64,000 nucleotides of DNA from Diphasiastrum complanatum (GCA_029204225.1 CM055104.1:56386264-56450263), one strand, 5' to 3'. Positions 44,135-55,507 are shown, numbered from the stretch's first letter. Notes: generated by a model from the letters alone, not told the origin. Translations and numbers: made by a program.

Positions 44135-44505
44135 TTTCTAAAGGCCACAGCCGATGATCACATAAATGTGGATCCTAAGCTCTTTAGTGTCCCTTTTTAT
44201 CACAGCAGTTTGAAAAGGAGCTTCATTCCTACATGTAACACTCTTATCTAACTCAGCTAAGGTGGTCGGACAATGTTTCTTCTTGAAGAAGAATACTTTT
44301 TTGAAGCTCAACTCATCCAGACCTAGCTGGATAGATACTGGTTTTTTCTCTACAATGTAGTGCAGATAAAGGTTGGAGGCACTGATTGCAAGAGGTATTC
44401 AATAGACTTCTCTGAAAGTACATGCAATTGCATGATATTAGAGACATAACCAGACAGATGACTAGATCTATTCCATTTTTCAAAAGCTAATGCCTCCAGC
44501 ACCTG
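44135..44505 (-). other. Coding-like exon(s), unidentified, possible host gene fragment
   Basis: After a TTATTGCAG acceptor-like site (about 44505) the minus strand reads VLEALAFEKWNRSSHLSGYV and NIMQLHVLSEKSIEYLLQ. Then, shifted by one base near 44395, it reads ASNLYLHYIVEKKPVSIQLG, LDELSFKKVFFFKKKHCPTT and APFQTAVIKRDTKELRIHIY, ending VIIGCGL and TAG at 44135. The composition, balanced charge and continuity are much more protein-like than the neighbouring DNA, and it does not resemble any transposon protein here. No name can be given. It could be the last exon of a host gene or a pseudogene; the frameshift favours the latter unless an intron boundary lies there. Confidence 0.4.
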
Positions 44506-45994
44506 CAATAATGAAAAATTTACATGATGGACAAATATTGAGCTCTAGTAAAACTAATATTTTTGAATTTCAAAAATAAAATGAACAATATAAACAAGAC
44601 ATGCCCAAACAATGTGAAGTACAATTGTCTGCCTTCAAAAGAAAGGCTTTTGCATTTCCTCTTGCAGAGATTCAGATCACCAGGATATGGAGCACATTGT
44701 GAGGTACAAGCATTTATTAAGGATGACACTGCCAAGTGAAGTAATTAATGGCCTGCTGCCCCTAGAAGAGCCAAACATTGGCTCTAGCAGAATGAAGTTA
44801 AATTGCTCTCCAACTTCATTCTTCTTTGGCTCAAAAAGACTTCAGCCTAGGCTTTGATACTTAATTCAACCAATTCTGCAACTTTGAAACGCCTTCAATT
44901 TTCTGTATAAATCATTATGGAGGCTACTAACTGATTAATAGTCCCTTGATCAAAACATCAATTAGCAGTGCCGGGTGGGGGGAGGGGGGGTTGTCGGGGT
45001 CGTCTCTTCTAAGAGGATCTTGCTCCATAAGTTTGTGCATGTATCCTTGGAGCCATGGACATGACAATTCGAACAAGAATTGACATCACGGATTGGTTGA
45101 CCCATGCTGCCGAGTATCTTTCTTGCCTAGTAAAGCTTCCCACTTACCTGGTCTTAGCAGATACACCCATCCATAACCTAACCAGGATGCCGTAGTAGTT
45201 CCAACCACTGACCAGCTGCACACCCATACAGATCTAATTTCAGATCAGCAATCAAGTCAATCATCAAGGGATCTCGATATTGAGAAAATTCTATCCTTTC
45301 TTGACCTAGTATTACAACATGCCTACATTGCAAGGGGAGTAGTTAACGAAATCTCTGAATAGACAACAGCTCCGCAAGGTCAGTTTGAATGAATTGAGGA
45401 ACACGAGGCCCTGTATTTTCAAGATGGCCCTATAAGATGTGATATGTCATTCTATTCCTGGATGAGAGCATAACACAAAGGTCAAAGCAAGTAAACATCT
45501 GAGCAACATGAAGATTACAACATAAACACCAAGACAATTTAGCAAGTAATTGTGTGGAGTCAGCCTAAGGTCACTCAAAACACCCAACAATCTCTACCCA
45601 TTTGAATTACAGCTGCTCGTGAACATGCGTGATATGTTGGGGGCAAACTAACATGCTGACAATGTACGTACGCTTCATGCACAATGCACACACTGAGTTC
45701 TCTCAAAGTGACAAATCAGCATTTTTTAATATGCTACATGCAAAAACACAAAAATCTCTACTCTGATTATGCAGAAGATAAATCAATCTTGGTTTTGTGA
45801 GTAGCTTCTAAACATAATGAACATGCATTCCTTAGTGTAAGGACGTACGAAATTTTCAGTATGTAAAATCTACCTTAGAAATGAAACAAGCACATTAGGT
45901 TCAACATTTCCAATACTAGGCTGAAGAAGCGCAGCACAAAGTAAGGTCAGCTGCAGGACTGTATTTACCTGTAAAAGTGACTTAAAACACGTGA

Positions 45995-45996
<2 letters not shown>
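44506..45996. other. No recognisable gene; one G-rich run
   Basis: If the exon at 44.1-44.5 kb belonged to a gene, its upstream exons should lie here on minus; I could not find convincing ones. The only structured item is a G-rich run at 44973-44999 (see findings). Confidence 0.4.
44973..44999 (+). other. G-quadruplex-type G-run
   Basis: GGGTGGGGGGAGGGGGGG followed by TTGTCGGGG: at least four runs of three or more G separated by loops of 1-5 bases, meeting the usual G-quadruplex pattern. No gene start is nearby. Confidence 0.7.

Positions 45997-46053
<57 letters not shown>
45997..46053. repeat. (CT)n microsatellite
   Basis: About 28 perfect CT units. Confidence 0.97.
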
Positions 46054-46055
<2 letters not shown>

Positions 46056-46626
46056 ATTTTCCTCCAGAGTCTTCGTGTAAAATTGTATAGACCAAATTGA
46101 CCAAGAAATAAAGGCTATCCAGTCTTCCATTCTTTTTGTATGAAACATATTTTGGAATATTAGAGCTTATTACTCTAACTGATGAAATATGCGTGCAGGT
46201 ATCATTACCTGAAGACAAGAAATGAAACTGTAGATCAATGCTAACAGTTTGATGTGCAGGTTCTAGAAATAGAATCTAATGATGAACCATTTTATGGTAT
46301 GACTCCTAACCTTTTCTTAAGGATATGTGCAGGTACTACGAAGAGTACCGGAAGAATGAACTAAAGAAGCTTCTTAAATCTTAAAGATGGTACCTGAAGA
46401 AGGCTTTTTCCAAAGTCTATAAAGAAAGCTCAATCGAGTCTATAAAGAAGGCTCATTCGAGTCTATAAAGATTTGGAAAACTCGCCCCTCTCCCTCATTA
46501 TTCATCTCCTATTCATTTTTGTTTTGCCTCTTGTTCTTGCTTCTATGTGTGTAGGTGATTGGAAGAAAGCTTGGAGCTATGGCATGAGGAGGATCTATCA
46601 AGCTTGGATTGGAACCATTTTGGAAC

Positions 46627-46671
46627 CACACACACACACACACACACTCACTTTCTCTTACCTCTTTCATA

Positions 46672-46727
<56 letters not shown>
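46627..46727. repeat. (CA)n and (CT)n microsatellites
   Basis: About ten CA units (46627-46647), a CT-rich spacer, then about 26 CT units (46676-46727). Confidence 0.95.
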
Positions 46728-46730
<3 letters not shown>

Positions 46731-46740
46731 TCTAAAACTT

Positions 46741-46990
46741 TCACACCATCCATAAGCCTGAAGGCCATGCATGTCACACCATTCATAACTTGATGGCCTT
46801 GCATATCACACCATCCATAACTTGATGGCCTTGCATGTCACACCATCCATAGCTTAATGGCCATGCATGTTTGATTTGGAACTTGCATGTCTGATTGGAA
46901 GCTTGCATGTCTGATTTAGGAACTTGCATGTATGATTTGAAGCTTGCATGTCAGATCTGAAGCTTGCATGTCAGATCTGATTCGTGCATG
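46741..46990. repeat. Two abutting minisatellites ending in GCATG
   Basis: Four 32-33-bp units (46741-46869; TCACACCATCCATAACTTGA then TGGCCTTGCATG) pass directly into six 20-21-bp units (46870-46990; type TCTGATTGGAAGCTTGCATG). Every unit of both families ends in GCATG, and some contain CATGCATG, the RY element bound by B3 factors in seed genes (established). It is non-coding. Confidence 0.9.
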
Positions 46991-47409
46991 TCATGCTTTC
47001 CAATGTCGAATGCCCATGCATGTTCCATTCTTGATCAATAAGTTTTTGCATGTCATAAGAAACCACTTTTCTTTGTATGAGATTCTTTAAGATCCAAAAT
47101 TTGTTAACATCTTATTGATGTAAAAGATTCAAGAATCCATCTTCCCAAACCACTGTATATGTATTTGGCCTTGGGCCATTTGATCTTGCATAATTTAAAA
47201 GAAAAATCCTTCAAGGGGGGTCCCATCTTGAACCCTCAGCAAGTCTCATGAATGAATGCTTTTGTGATTGAATGTTGAAATACTTCAGTAAGCTTTGAGT
47301 TCTTTTCGGTTTTATTCAACAGTGTTTTGTTGATTTGTTTCCTTTTTTTTTTTAAGACACAACGTTTAAGTCAGGACTTTAGAATTTAGGAGACCTTCAC
47401 TTCAAGTTC
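46991..47409. other. No recognisable gene
   Basis: AT-rich DNA with a T11 run near 47346. It could contain the source end of the LINE piece that follows, but no LINE similarity is seen before about 47410. Confidence 0.5.
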
Positions 47410-49015
47410 ACACTTCGTCCTTTGCTGAGGGCACAGGTTCACCCTACCTTGATTTATCGCCTGATATTATCATATTCGTAGAGCGGGGGCATATTTTCCT
47501 CACTGGGGATTTTAATGCCCGAACCTCAAGCAGTCAGAGTTTATGACATCACCGACCAGCTCCGCGTTCATGCCCTTGACAGCGATGATATGGGAGTTAC
47601 CAGGGTTTCAGAGGACAGCTTGGGACCTATTACCCCCTATGGTGAGCATTTATTGCAGTTTGGAGAGGCCCATGAGTTAGCCGTTTACAATGGCCTAACT
47701 TGCTGGCCAAACTCCAGCAGTTATACTTGTCATCCTCACAGTGGTGGACATAGTGTTGTAGATTATCTCATGGGATCACCATCTTCCATCCTCTCATCTC
47801 TAATGTTCATGTATCTCCCACCACTCTCTCTGATCATTCTTTTCTCTCCTTCGCTATCGGCTGCCTCCCACCTCCCCAGCCATCCTCACATCCCTAGCTT
47901 ACATGTGCACCCAGGTATTTCAGTTCTCTCTATACGCCAGTCTACCAGGAGTTTCTAGCCTCCTTACTCCATTCCTTTCCACACGATAGTATAGTCGAGA
48001 CTCAAGCTGCCTTTCTTAGCACCTCTCTTCATACCGCTACTTCCCTAGCTTTTCCATCTAAGCCCCATAAAGGTAGACGCACACGTTCCTCATCGCTACG
48101 ACCTCCACACCCCCCATGGTATGATGCCGAATGTCACTCTCTTCATCACCTTGTCACCCATGCCCAAACTCATGATCCTCGCCTCCTCCGCTCTGCCAGA
48201 CGCTCTTACCATCGCATACTCCGCCGAAAAAGCATGCCTATGATGACTCCGAAGGAAAGCGTCTTATTGACCTTCTCTTCAGTTCCTCTTCAGGTGCCTT
48301 TTGGCGTGAGTTTATCCCTCGTGCTCCACCACCTCTCCTAGATGACCTCCGCATATGGACCGACGACGCCGGCCATCAATAGAATGAAGTCCCATAAGGC
48401 AAGAGATATTGAGGACCCTGAATCTGAACTCCTAACCCATGCTTCCAACCTCCTTGCTCCCACACTAGCCACTCTCCTCAATTCCGTCGTTGTCTCTGGC
48501 TTCCCTTCATCCTGGTGCACCAACATCATCCACCCTATTCATAAAAATGGTGATCCCATGATTCCTGGTAATTACCGCACCATCATGATCGGGCATGTTC
48601 TCACGAAGCTTTATGGTACCATACTCCAGTCTGAGTGAGTTCAGAGGCGGAAGCCAGGAGATTACATGCATTGGAGCAAGCAGGTTTCTGATTTCATTAT
48701 TCTACCACTGACCATATTTTCACACTTCGAGCTTTGATTGAGGAAGCTAAGTACAGGAAAGAGAGAGTTTACTGTTGTTTTGTGGACTTCAGGAAAGCCT
48801 TTGATTCTGTACCATGCTCCATGCTCATTTAGAGACTTCGTGACCTTGGTTTCTCCATAGATATTGTTCTAGCATGATGGCTCTTTATGAGAAGGTCTTG
48901 GGATGTTTCCGACATGGCAGTGGCCTATCTGATCACATTTGCAGCACCATTGGGGGGAAACAGGGATGTTCTCTTTCACCGGTTCTCTTTGGCTTGTACA
49001 TTGATGAGTTAGAGC
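47410..49015 (+). pseudogene. LINE piece A: endonuclease to reverse transcriptase
   Basis: From about 47410 the plus strand matches LINE piece B at 50020-50641: HIFLTGDFNAR-type sequence (the EN GDFN motif), ELAVYNGLTCWPNSSSYTCH and GHSVVDYLMGS (endonuclease SxIDY-like end). It continues past the end of B with PPWYDAECHSL, an RT entry region (FPSSWCTNIIHPIHKNGDPM, NYRTIMIGHVLTKLY), F/Y..D-type FVDFRKAFDSVP in a shifted frame near 48780, and GGKQGCSLSPVLFGLYIDEL at 48950-49010. The YxDD box, RNase-like end and poly(A) are absent: the 3' side is cut at about 49015, where an ORF1-like sequence starts. Multiple frameshifts. The lineage is not typical plant L1 and is left unresolved. Confidence 0.8.
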
Positions 49016-50641
49016 GAGAAAAAGAACTTGTTGCAGTCCAAAGTCGCCTCATTGGAGCAAGTGATCAATACTAAGCAGGTTGCAGCCTCAGAAATGACCA
49101 CCACCATGATACGGGAGCTTGAGAGTAAAATTGAACAACATAAAGATTCATAGGCAGCAGTCTTAAAGAAAGGCACCAAGCCTAGCGCCCCCACCTCCTC
49201 AGTCATCTCAACCACCATTTTGGAAGAGCGGTCAAGGGAGCAAAAAGCCCATAACATCAAGGTTCGTGGGATACCGGACACACAGGATGCCATTGCCAAG
49301 GCTACGAGATTTCTCGAGACCACTCTAGGACAAGACATGTTACTGATGGGCTAGATTCAGCTCGGAGGACCACCAGAGATGCAGCTACACTGATCATTCA
49401 CTTCACATCCCTAGACAACCGTAGAGAAGCTCTACGCTGTAGAGCCCAGTTACGTGGCACTACCATATATATGGATGACGATCTTACCTATATCCAGGTT
49501 GAGGAGAGGCGTAAAGCCTTCCAAGTGGCTCGAGAGACTGGTAGACGAGTCATATATCGAGATGGTTAGATACAATTTATTGCTGGCACCCCTAGGCGTT
49601 CCCAGAGTTAGAAATTCGGGGCCCCGGGGATTGGGAGCATCCCGGGGCCCCATCCATACCATCTTTAGATTGGGGTATGGAATTGTGATGGCATCCACTC
49701 ATCCACTACAGCAGGTGATCTGATTGACTTTATCACTAAATTAGACCTATTGTTTTTTATGGAGACTCACGAGAGCCAGTTGCGCGGTTTAACCACCTTC
49801 CCGGAATACAGATGGGATTCAGTATATAGGACTAGATCAGCCAGTGGCCGTGGTTCGGGAGGAGTGGCTTGTCTCTATAGAGAGTACCTTCATCAGATGT
49901 TTGAGTTTGTCAGGCATGATGAGCATGCACAGTATATTTGGCTTCGTATCACAAGAGGAGTGATTGGTTTGGACAGGGACTTCTTCATTGCTGCCTGCTA
50001 TTTTCCTCCAAAGTCCTCCTCCTTTGTTGAGGGTGTTGGCTCACCTTATTTGGACCTTTCAGTGGATATCATCAGATTTGCAAAGCAGGGGCATATTTTC
50101 CTCACTGGAGATTTTAATGCCCGGACAGCTTCACGACAGACAGAGTTCCATGATGCTACAGATCAGATGCGAGGTCATGCCCTTGATAGTGACAGTTTGG
50201 GGATCACTAGGATTTCCGATGATGGACCGGGACCTATTACTTCATATGGTAAGTACCTGTTGCAGTTTGGTGAGGCACATGAGTTAGCCATTTATAATGG
50301 CCTACCTCACTGGCCTAACTCTGGCAGCTATACTTGTCACCCTCACAGTGGCGGTCATAGTGTGGTTGATTACCTCATGGGTCATCGTCGTCCATTCCTC
50401 TCATTCACAGCTTCCGTATCTCTCCTACCATCCTCTCTGATCATTCGTTCCTATCCTTCGCTATTGGCCACCTTCCACCACCACTCTGTCACACATGCTC
50501 GTTTCCACGCCCGCCATCTCCTCCGCTCTTCACGACAAATGTACAACCGCACACTCCGTCGCAAAAAACGTGCCTATGATGACTCCGAAGGAAACCGTCT
50601 TGTGAACCTCCTTCTCAACTCCTCCTCTGGTGCCTTTTGGT
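49016..50641 (+). pseudogene. LINE piece B: ORF1 C-terminus and endonuclease
   Basis: First part in one frame: ASEMTTTMIRELESKIEQHK (coiled coil), EERSREQKAHNIKVRGIPDT. Then, shifted, DGLDSARRTTRDAATLIIHF and LRGTTIYMDDDLTYIQVEER; the order coil, RRM-like domain, and C-terminal domain is that of L1-type ORF1 nucleic acid-binding proteins. The endonuclease follows from about 49670: VWNCDGIHSS, LDLLFFMETHESQLRGL (with Glu and His), GGVACLYREYL, FFIAACYFPPK, HIFLTGDFNARTASRQTEFH and YTCHPHSGGHSVVDYL. It ends at 50641 in GAFW, where sequence belonging to copia C begins. It lacks RT. Confidence 0.78.
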
Positions 50642-51130
50642 TTATTTGCAGGGTCTGAGTTGGAATCAAGATTTTGTCTATTGATCGCTGGCTAGCTGTT
50701 GGGAGATCTGTTTTGCTGGAATCAGAACTAATAGATCGCTGGTTGGCTGTCTACTGGATCAGAAGACCTGGTCGCAGATCTGGATAAGGTGATATAGGAC
50801 TGTTCACTGCTACAAAGAAGCCAGATCGCGGACACTGCTTTGCTGGAATCAGAACTGACAGATGGCTGGCTGGAGTCAGACTACAGATCGCTGAGCTGGA
50901 AAACTTATGTTCGTTCATTGGTTAACTGCTGACAGTTTGTTGCTTCAGATTGCTGCTGGATCGCTGAGTTTGAAGACCTTTTGATCGCTGCAAAATCAGA
51001 TCTGAATCCTAGCTGTTTATAGACTGGTTCGCTAGAAGATCTGGATCTGAGCTGAACCCGATTTCTGAGACAGATAGAAGTTTGGCAATATACTGTTTGC
51101 TGGAAAATCAGGTCGCTCAAGATCAGTACA
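50642..51130 (+). other. Leader of copia C; 5' LTR missing
   Basis: Repetitive leader with recurring GATCGCTGG and GAAGATCTGG words leading to the gag ATG at 51131. No PBS and no copy of the 410-bp LTR found at 56629-57038 is present, so the 5' LTR and PBS have been lost at the junction with LINE piece B (50641/50642). Confidence 0.65.
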
Positions 51131-52090
51131 ATGGTAGGATTGACCGATGCTGTGTTCCCAGAGTCTAGCAAGCTAGATGGAACGAACTACAGCATATGGA
51201 AGTTCAAGATGCAAAATATTCTCACTATAGAGAATATTGGGAGATCGTCACAGGTGTCGAGATACCTCCTACCACTGACAGAGAGTTGCCGGAGTATCAG
51301 AGACATAGAAGAAAAGCTCATCATATCATCAACTTATCAGTAAGAGATATGATTATACCTCATATCAGAGATGCTGCTAGACCCAAGGAGGCTTGGGATA
51401 TACTGAAAGAACTTGCATGAGACGGTAAATCAATCACGGATCTTGTTCTTGACTAATAAGCTTCACACGTTGAAGATGGGTACAGGTGAATCAGTAATGG
51501 ACTACTTTACTCGAGTGAAAGATCTGAGAGGGCAACTTATTGCAGTTGGAGAAAGTGTTCAAGATTCAGTAATGGTATCCATTGTACTTAATAGTCTACC
51601 TTTGGCCTATCAGAACTTTGTAATGATGCTATCGTTAAGAGAAACGATGCCTTCTTTCGATGAGCTAAATGCCATCTTACTACAGGAAGAAATGAGACAA
51701 CAAAATATTGTCAACAAGGACGATTTCAAGGAACAGGCATTCCTGCAAAGAAGCAAGAGCAAAGTTCCAAGAAGGGTGGCAAAGGGAAGAAGAAGAAGAA
51801 GAAAAAGCAGCAAGATATGGAGGAGAATCAATCAAATCAGTCAGAAGATGGAAAGAAAGTGGTTTGAAAAGGAAACTGCTTTATTTGCGCAAATCAGGAC
51901 ATTATGCAAAGGAGTGTTGGCACAACAAATTCAAGAAAAAGCAGGACGGGAATTTTGCTGAAGAAGAAGAAACATCTAATGCAAAATTGAGTGCTTTGGA
52001 TCTTGAAGACTATGAGTTGTTTTCGGCATCGACATCTTCTGGTTCTCGAAGGAAGATGACTATTGGTTTATTGATTCAGGAGCTTCGAAG
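51131..52090 (+). pseudogene. Copia C gag with zinc knuckle
   Basis: MVGLTDAVFPESSKLDGTNY, SIWKFKMQNI, then shifted EAWDILKELA, then QSRILFLTNKLHTLKMGTGE, VMDYFTRVKDLRGQLIAVGE, VSIVLNSLPLAYQNFV, and a basic stretch rich in Arg/Lys before the knuckle, readable as C-x2-C (CFIC) and GHYAKECWHNK in adjoining frames. Start at the ATG at 51131 is supported by the conserved FxGxNYxxWK context. Several frameshifts. Confidence 0.88.
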
Positions 52091-53445
52091 CACATGACAC
52101 CTAGGCGAGACTTGCTATCTAATTTTCAAAAATTAGATGATGGGTCAAATGTGAAGTTGGGGGACAACTACACATATGATATAAAGGGAGTTGGAAAAGT
52201 ACAAGTACAATTACCTTCTGGGAAGATTGGAAACATAAAGGATGTGCTTTATGTACCAGGAATCAAGAAAAACTTACTCTCAGTATCAACTATTGCAAAG
52301 CAACACATGGTGGTGCAATTTGATGAACAGCGGTGTCTTATCAAGAGGAAAAATGATGTAGTAGTAGCTGAGGGCATACTTGCAGGGCAGTTGTATAAAC
52401 TTCAAGCTCAGGTGATGGATCATCATGCAAGTGTTGCGGATACTCGATCATTGAGTAAGTTATGGCACGAGAGGTATGGACATCTGAATTACAAAAGTCT
52501 ACAAGTCTGGAGGAAATTTAACATGGTTACAGGTTTACCTCAAGTCCTTTCTGATCGCAAGGTTTGTGAAGGCTGTGTCTTAGGCAAGCATCATATGAAG
52601 AAATTTTTGCCTAGTACATTCAGGGCGAAAAATGTTCTAGAACTTGTTCATACATATTTGTGTGGTCCTATGAGGACTCAATCTTATAGGGGAGCAAGTT
52701 ACTTTATGGTGTTTGTGGATGACTATTCTAGGAAGACATGGATCTATCTTCTGAAGATTAAGGGTGAAGCTTTCACGCATTTCACATGGTTTAAGACACA
52801 GGTGGAGAAAGAAACAGATAGACAAATTAAGATACTTCGCTCGGACAAAGGGGGACAGTATCTTTCTACGGAATTTCAGGTGTTTTGCAAGGATCAAGGT
52901 ATAAAGAGACAATTTGCAAATATGGACACGCCTCAACGAAATGGAGTTGCAGAAAGAAAGAACCGGTCTATAGTAGAAACTGCAAGGAGTATGCTCAAGA
53001 GTAAAAATCTTCCGAATATGTTTTGGGGTGAAGCAGTTAAGACGGCGGTTTATCTTTTGAATCGAAGTCCTATAAAGGTTGTAGAGAATCGAACTCCAGA
53101 GGAAGCTTACACGGGTTGGAAGCCAGATGTAAGTCATTTGAGAGTGTTTGGGAGTATTGCTTATTCTTACATACCTAAGGATTCAAGGAGCAAATTGGAT
53201 TCTAAGGCGACCAAGTGTTTATTTATTGGTTATGATAATCAAGAGAAGGGATACAGGTTATATGACTTGGAGGGTAAGAAAATAATCATAAGTAGGGATG
53301 CAATCTTTGATGAGGAATCAACTCATAAAGATACAGAGATATATTTGATAAGGATCAAGATGGAGGAATCCCAATATTATGTGATGAATTATTACAGGAA
53401 CCTGAATCAACACATGTATCGTCTACGCCAATTCAAGAACCTAGA
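52091..53445 (+). pseudogene. Copia C protease and integrase
   Basis: The frame starts just after the protease site (IDSGASKHMTPRRDLLSNF spans 52070-52120 across a frame change). Integrase: LWHERYGHLNYKSLQVW and CEGCVLGKHHMKKF (zinc region), LVHTYLCGPMRTQSYRGASY (first catalytic Asp replaced: HTYL for HxD), FVDDYSRKTWIYLLK, LRSDKGGQYLSTEFQVFCKD (second Asp), TPQRNGVAERKNRSIVETAR (Glu), LPNMFWGEAVKTAVYLLNRS and LRVFGSIAYSYIP. The loss of the first Asp would inactivate it. Confidence 0.9.
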
Positions 53446-54324
53446 GTGACTTTGGTTGAGATAGGAAAGAGGAAGGAGAGGTCAAGTATATGGGATACTT
53501 ATTCACCTCCTACTTCATCAGGCAGGAAGCATCCTACATTAGAAGCTAGAAGATTGCCTAGGTGGTACTATGAAACTATCAAGGATAGTGTTATTATGGA
53601 ACAGGGACAATCCAATACACATGGAACTAGGAGATCAACTAGACTTGAAAAACAACATAAAGATCAAGATCGACAGGAGGTTCGACAGGAGGATCATCAT
53701 GAAGATGGGGATGTACATTTTGCATATATGGCCACAGTATTAGAAACCAAGGATCCATCTACTTTCAGAGAGGCTGAAAAAGAGGATATTTGGAGGAAAG
53801 CTATGGATAAGGAGTACGACTCAATCATGAAGAACAAGACTTGGAGACTTGTTCAGTTACCTACAGGTAAAAAAGCCATTGGATGCAAGTGAGTCTATAG
53901 AACTAAGTACAAATCAGATTGTTCTATAGATAAACATAAGGCAAGATTGGTGGCAAAAGGTTATGCTCAACAGAAAGGGATTGACTATGAGGAAACTTTT
54001 GCACCAGTTGCTAAGTCTACTACTATGAGGACTGTTTTATCATTGGCAGCTCAGTTTGTATGGGATATTCAACAAATGGATGTAAAGAGTGCATTCCTGA
54101 GTGGATTTCTAGAGAAAGAAGTCTACATGGAGCAGCCAGAGGGATACATAGTAGCAAGACATGAAGACAAGGTTTGCAGGTTGGACAAGGCACTATATGG
54201 ACTTAAGCAGGCACCCAGGGCGTGGTACACGAGGATTGACACATACTTTGAGGAGCATGGCTTTCAGAGAAGTAGTTCGGAGCATACACTTTATGTTTTG
54301 ATCAGGGATAATCATATTGTTATT
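53446..54324 (+). pseudogene. Copia C reverse transcriptase, first half
   Basis: Acidic linker, then KAMDKEYDSIMKNKTWRLVQ, GKKAIGCK, a TGA at 53890, ARLVAKG, YAQQKGIDYEETFAPVAKST, QQMDVKSAFLSGFLEKEVYM, ALYGLKQAPRAWYTRIDTYF and a hydrophobic strand NHIVIV. It stops just before the place of the YVDD catalytic box because a hAT element is inserted there. The YVDD half is at 57923-57039 on the opposite strand. Confidence 0.93.
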
Positions 54325-54332
54325 GTAGTGAT
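54325..54332 (+). repeat. Left 8-bp target duplication of the hAT insertion
   Basis: GTAGTGAT, paired with GTAGTAAT read on minus at 57930-57923. Seven of eight bases match; 8 bp is the hAT size. Confidence 0.85.
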
Positions 54333-54449
54333 CAAGGTTGCATCGAATCGCGGTTCGAACCGCCTTTTACAGTTCAAACCATCGAATCGTTCGAACCGTC
54401 TGGCCCTAAAACAATTCCATCGGCTCGGCCCTCAGGATTCTGTTCGCGC

Positions 54450-54452
<3 letters not shown>

Positions 54453-54529
<77 letters not shown>

Positions 54530-54543
54530 GGGGGGGGGGGGGG
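54453..54543. repeat. (AG)34 followed by a 23-base G-rich run
   Basis: A perfect AG run to 54520 and then G8-C-G13. G-quadruplex forming potential is obvious, and the sequence is likely hard to assemble. Confidence 0.95.
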
Positions 54544-54606
54544 TGCACTCAGGAGTCAGCACTCTGTGTGCACTGTGCATTTGCCATTCAGATTGTGTGC
54601 TCAGTG

Positions 54607-54685
<79 letters not shown>

Positions 54686-55050
54686 GTGTGATTTTGTGTG
54701 TGTGTGTGTGTGTGAGTGATTGTGTGATATTGTGTGTGTGTGTCCACTGTCTTTTGATGTGTACAGTGTGTGTGAGTGAATCAGTGAGTGTGTGTGAGAG
54801 AGAGTGTGTGTGTGTGATATTATGATATTGTGTGTGTGTGTGTGTGTGACATGTGTGCATTGTGTGTGTGTGTGTGAGTTTTGAGATGTGTGCACACTGC
54901 ACTGTGAGTTTGTGTGAGGCTTGAGCACTGAGATTGTGTGTGTGTGCACTGTAGTCTGTGTGTTTGTGTGTGTCAGTGTGTGTGCACTCGGCATTGTGTG
55001 TGATATTTTGTGTGTGACATTGTGTGCACTGTGTGTGTTGAATCTTGATG
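54607..55050. repeat. GT/GA-rich simple-sequence block
   Basis: (GT)20 (54607-54646), (GA)18 (54647-54682), then 370 bp of imperfect GT-rich DNA. Frames of Thr-His or Val-Cys repeats here are artefacts. Confidence 0.95.
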
Positions 55051-55119
55051 GGGTTCAATGTGGGGCCTGGGCAGTGGGCATTGTGAGATGGGTGTGGGAC
55101 CTGGGTAGCTACTTAGTTA

Positions 55120-55245
55120 GAACTTAGAACTTAGAACTTAGAAGTTAGGAGTTAGTGACTAGTCCGAGTTAGTAGTTACTAGTTAGTACTAAGTAGTTAC
55201 TAGAGTCTACTTAGAACTTAGAACTTAGAGAGATCTGTAGATTGT

Positions 55246-55319
<74 letters not shown>
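55120..55319. repeat. AGAACTT-type repeats, then (GT)20(GA)14
   Basis: Short tandem TAGAACT units (55123-55150 and 55208-55231) flank TAGTTACTAG-type variants. The tract ends in GT (55251-55290) and GA (55291-55319) runs directly upstream of the first transposase exon. Confidence 0.85.
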
Positions 55320-55321
<2 letters not shown>

Positions 55322-55329
55322 CCACCTTG

Positions 55330-55507
55330 CCGAGGGATAGGGATCCCTTGTGGGATCACGTCACCATCGCTGCGGCCTATGGCACATCGGGCACGAAGAG
55401 ATGGACTTGCAGATACTGTCACCAGTCTTACACTAGAGGGCCCACACGCATCAGGGCACAGTTGTTACGTTTAAGGGGGTTCGAGGATGGGGCCCAGACC
55501 GAGAGGT
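55330..55507 (+). pseudogene. hAT transposase, exon 1 (BED zinc finger)
   Basis: The plus strand reads DPLWDHVTIAAAYGTSGTKR, WTCRYCHQSYTRGPTRIRAQ, LLRLRGF, ending in a GAGAG/GTAAAC donor at about 55506. W-x-C-x2-C followed by RIRAQLL matches the BED finger of plant hAT transposases (WxCxxC...H), but the zinc-binding His (RxRAHLL in the family) is Gln here. BED fingers bind the transposon ends. A start Met is not evident in this frame; translation would begin upstream in the simple repeats or in a lost exon. Confidence 0.75.

Noticed and set aside
46741..46990. CRISPR-like array
   Set aside because: Units are direct tandem repeats without unique spacers, in a plant genome.
54374..55058. Minus-strand frames of Thr-His repeats
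   Set aside because: They come from GT-rich simple sequence; no start context, domain or conservation.
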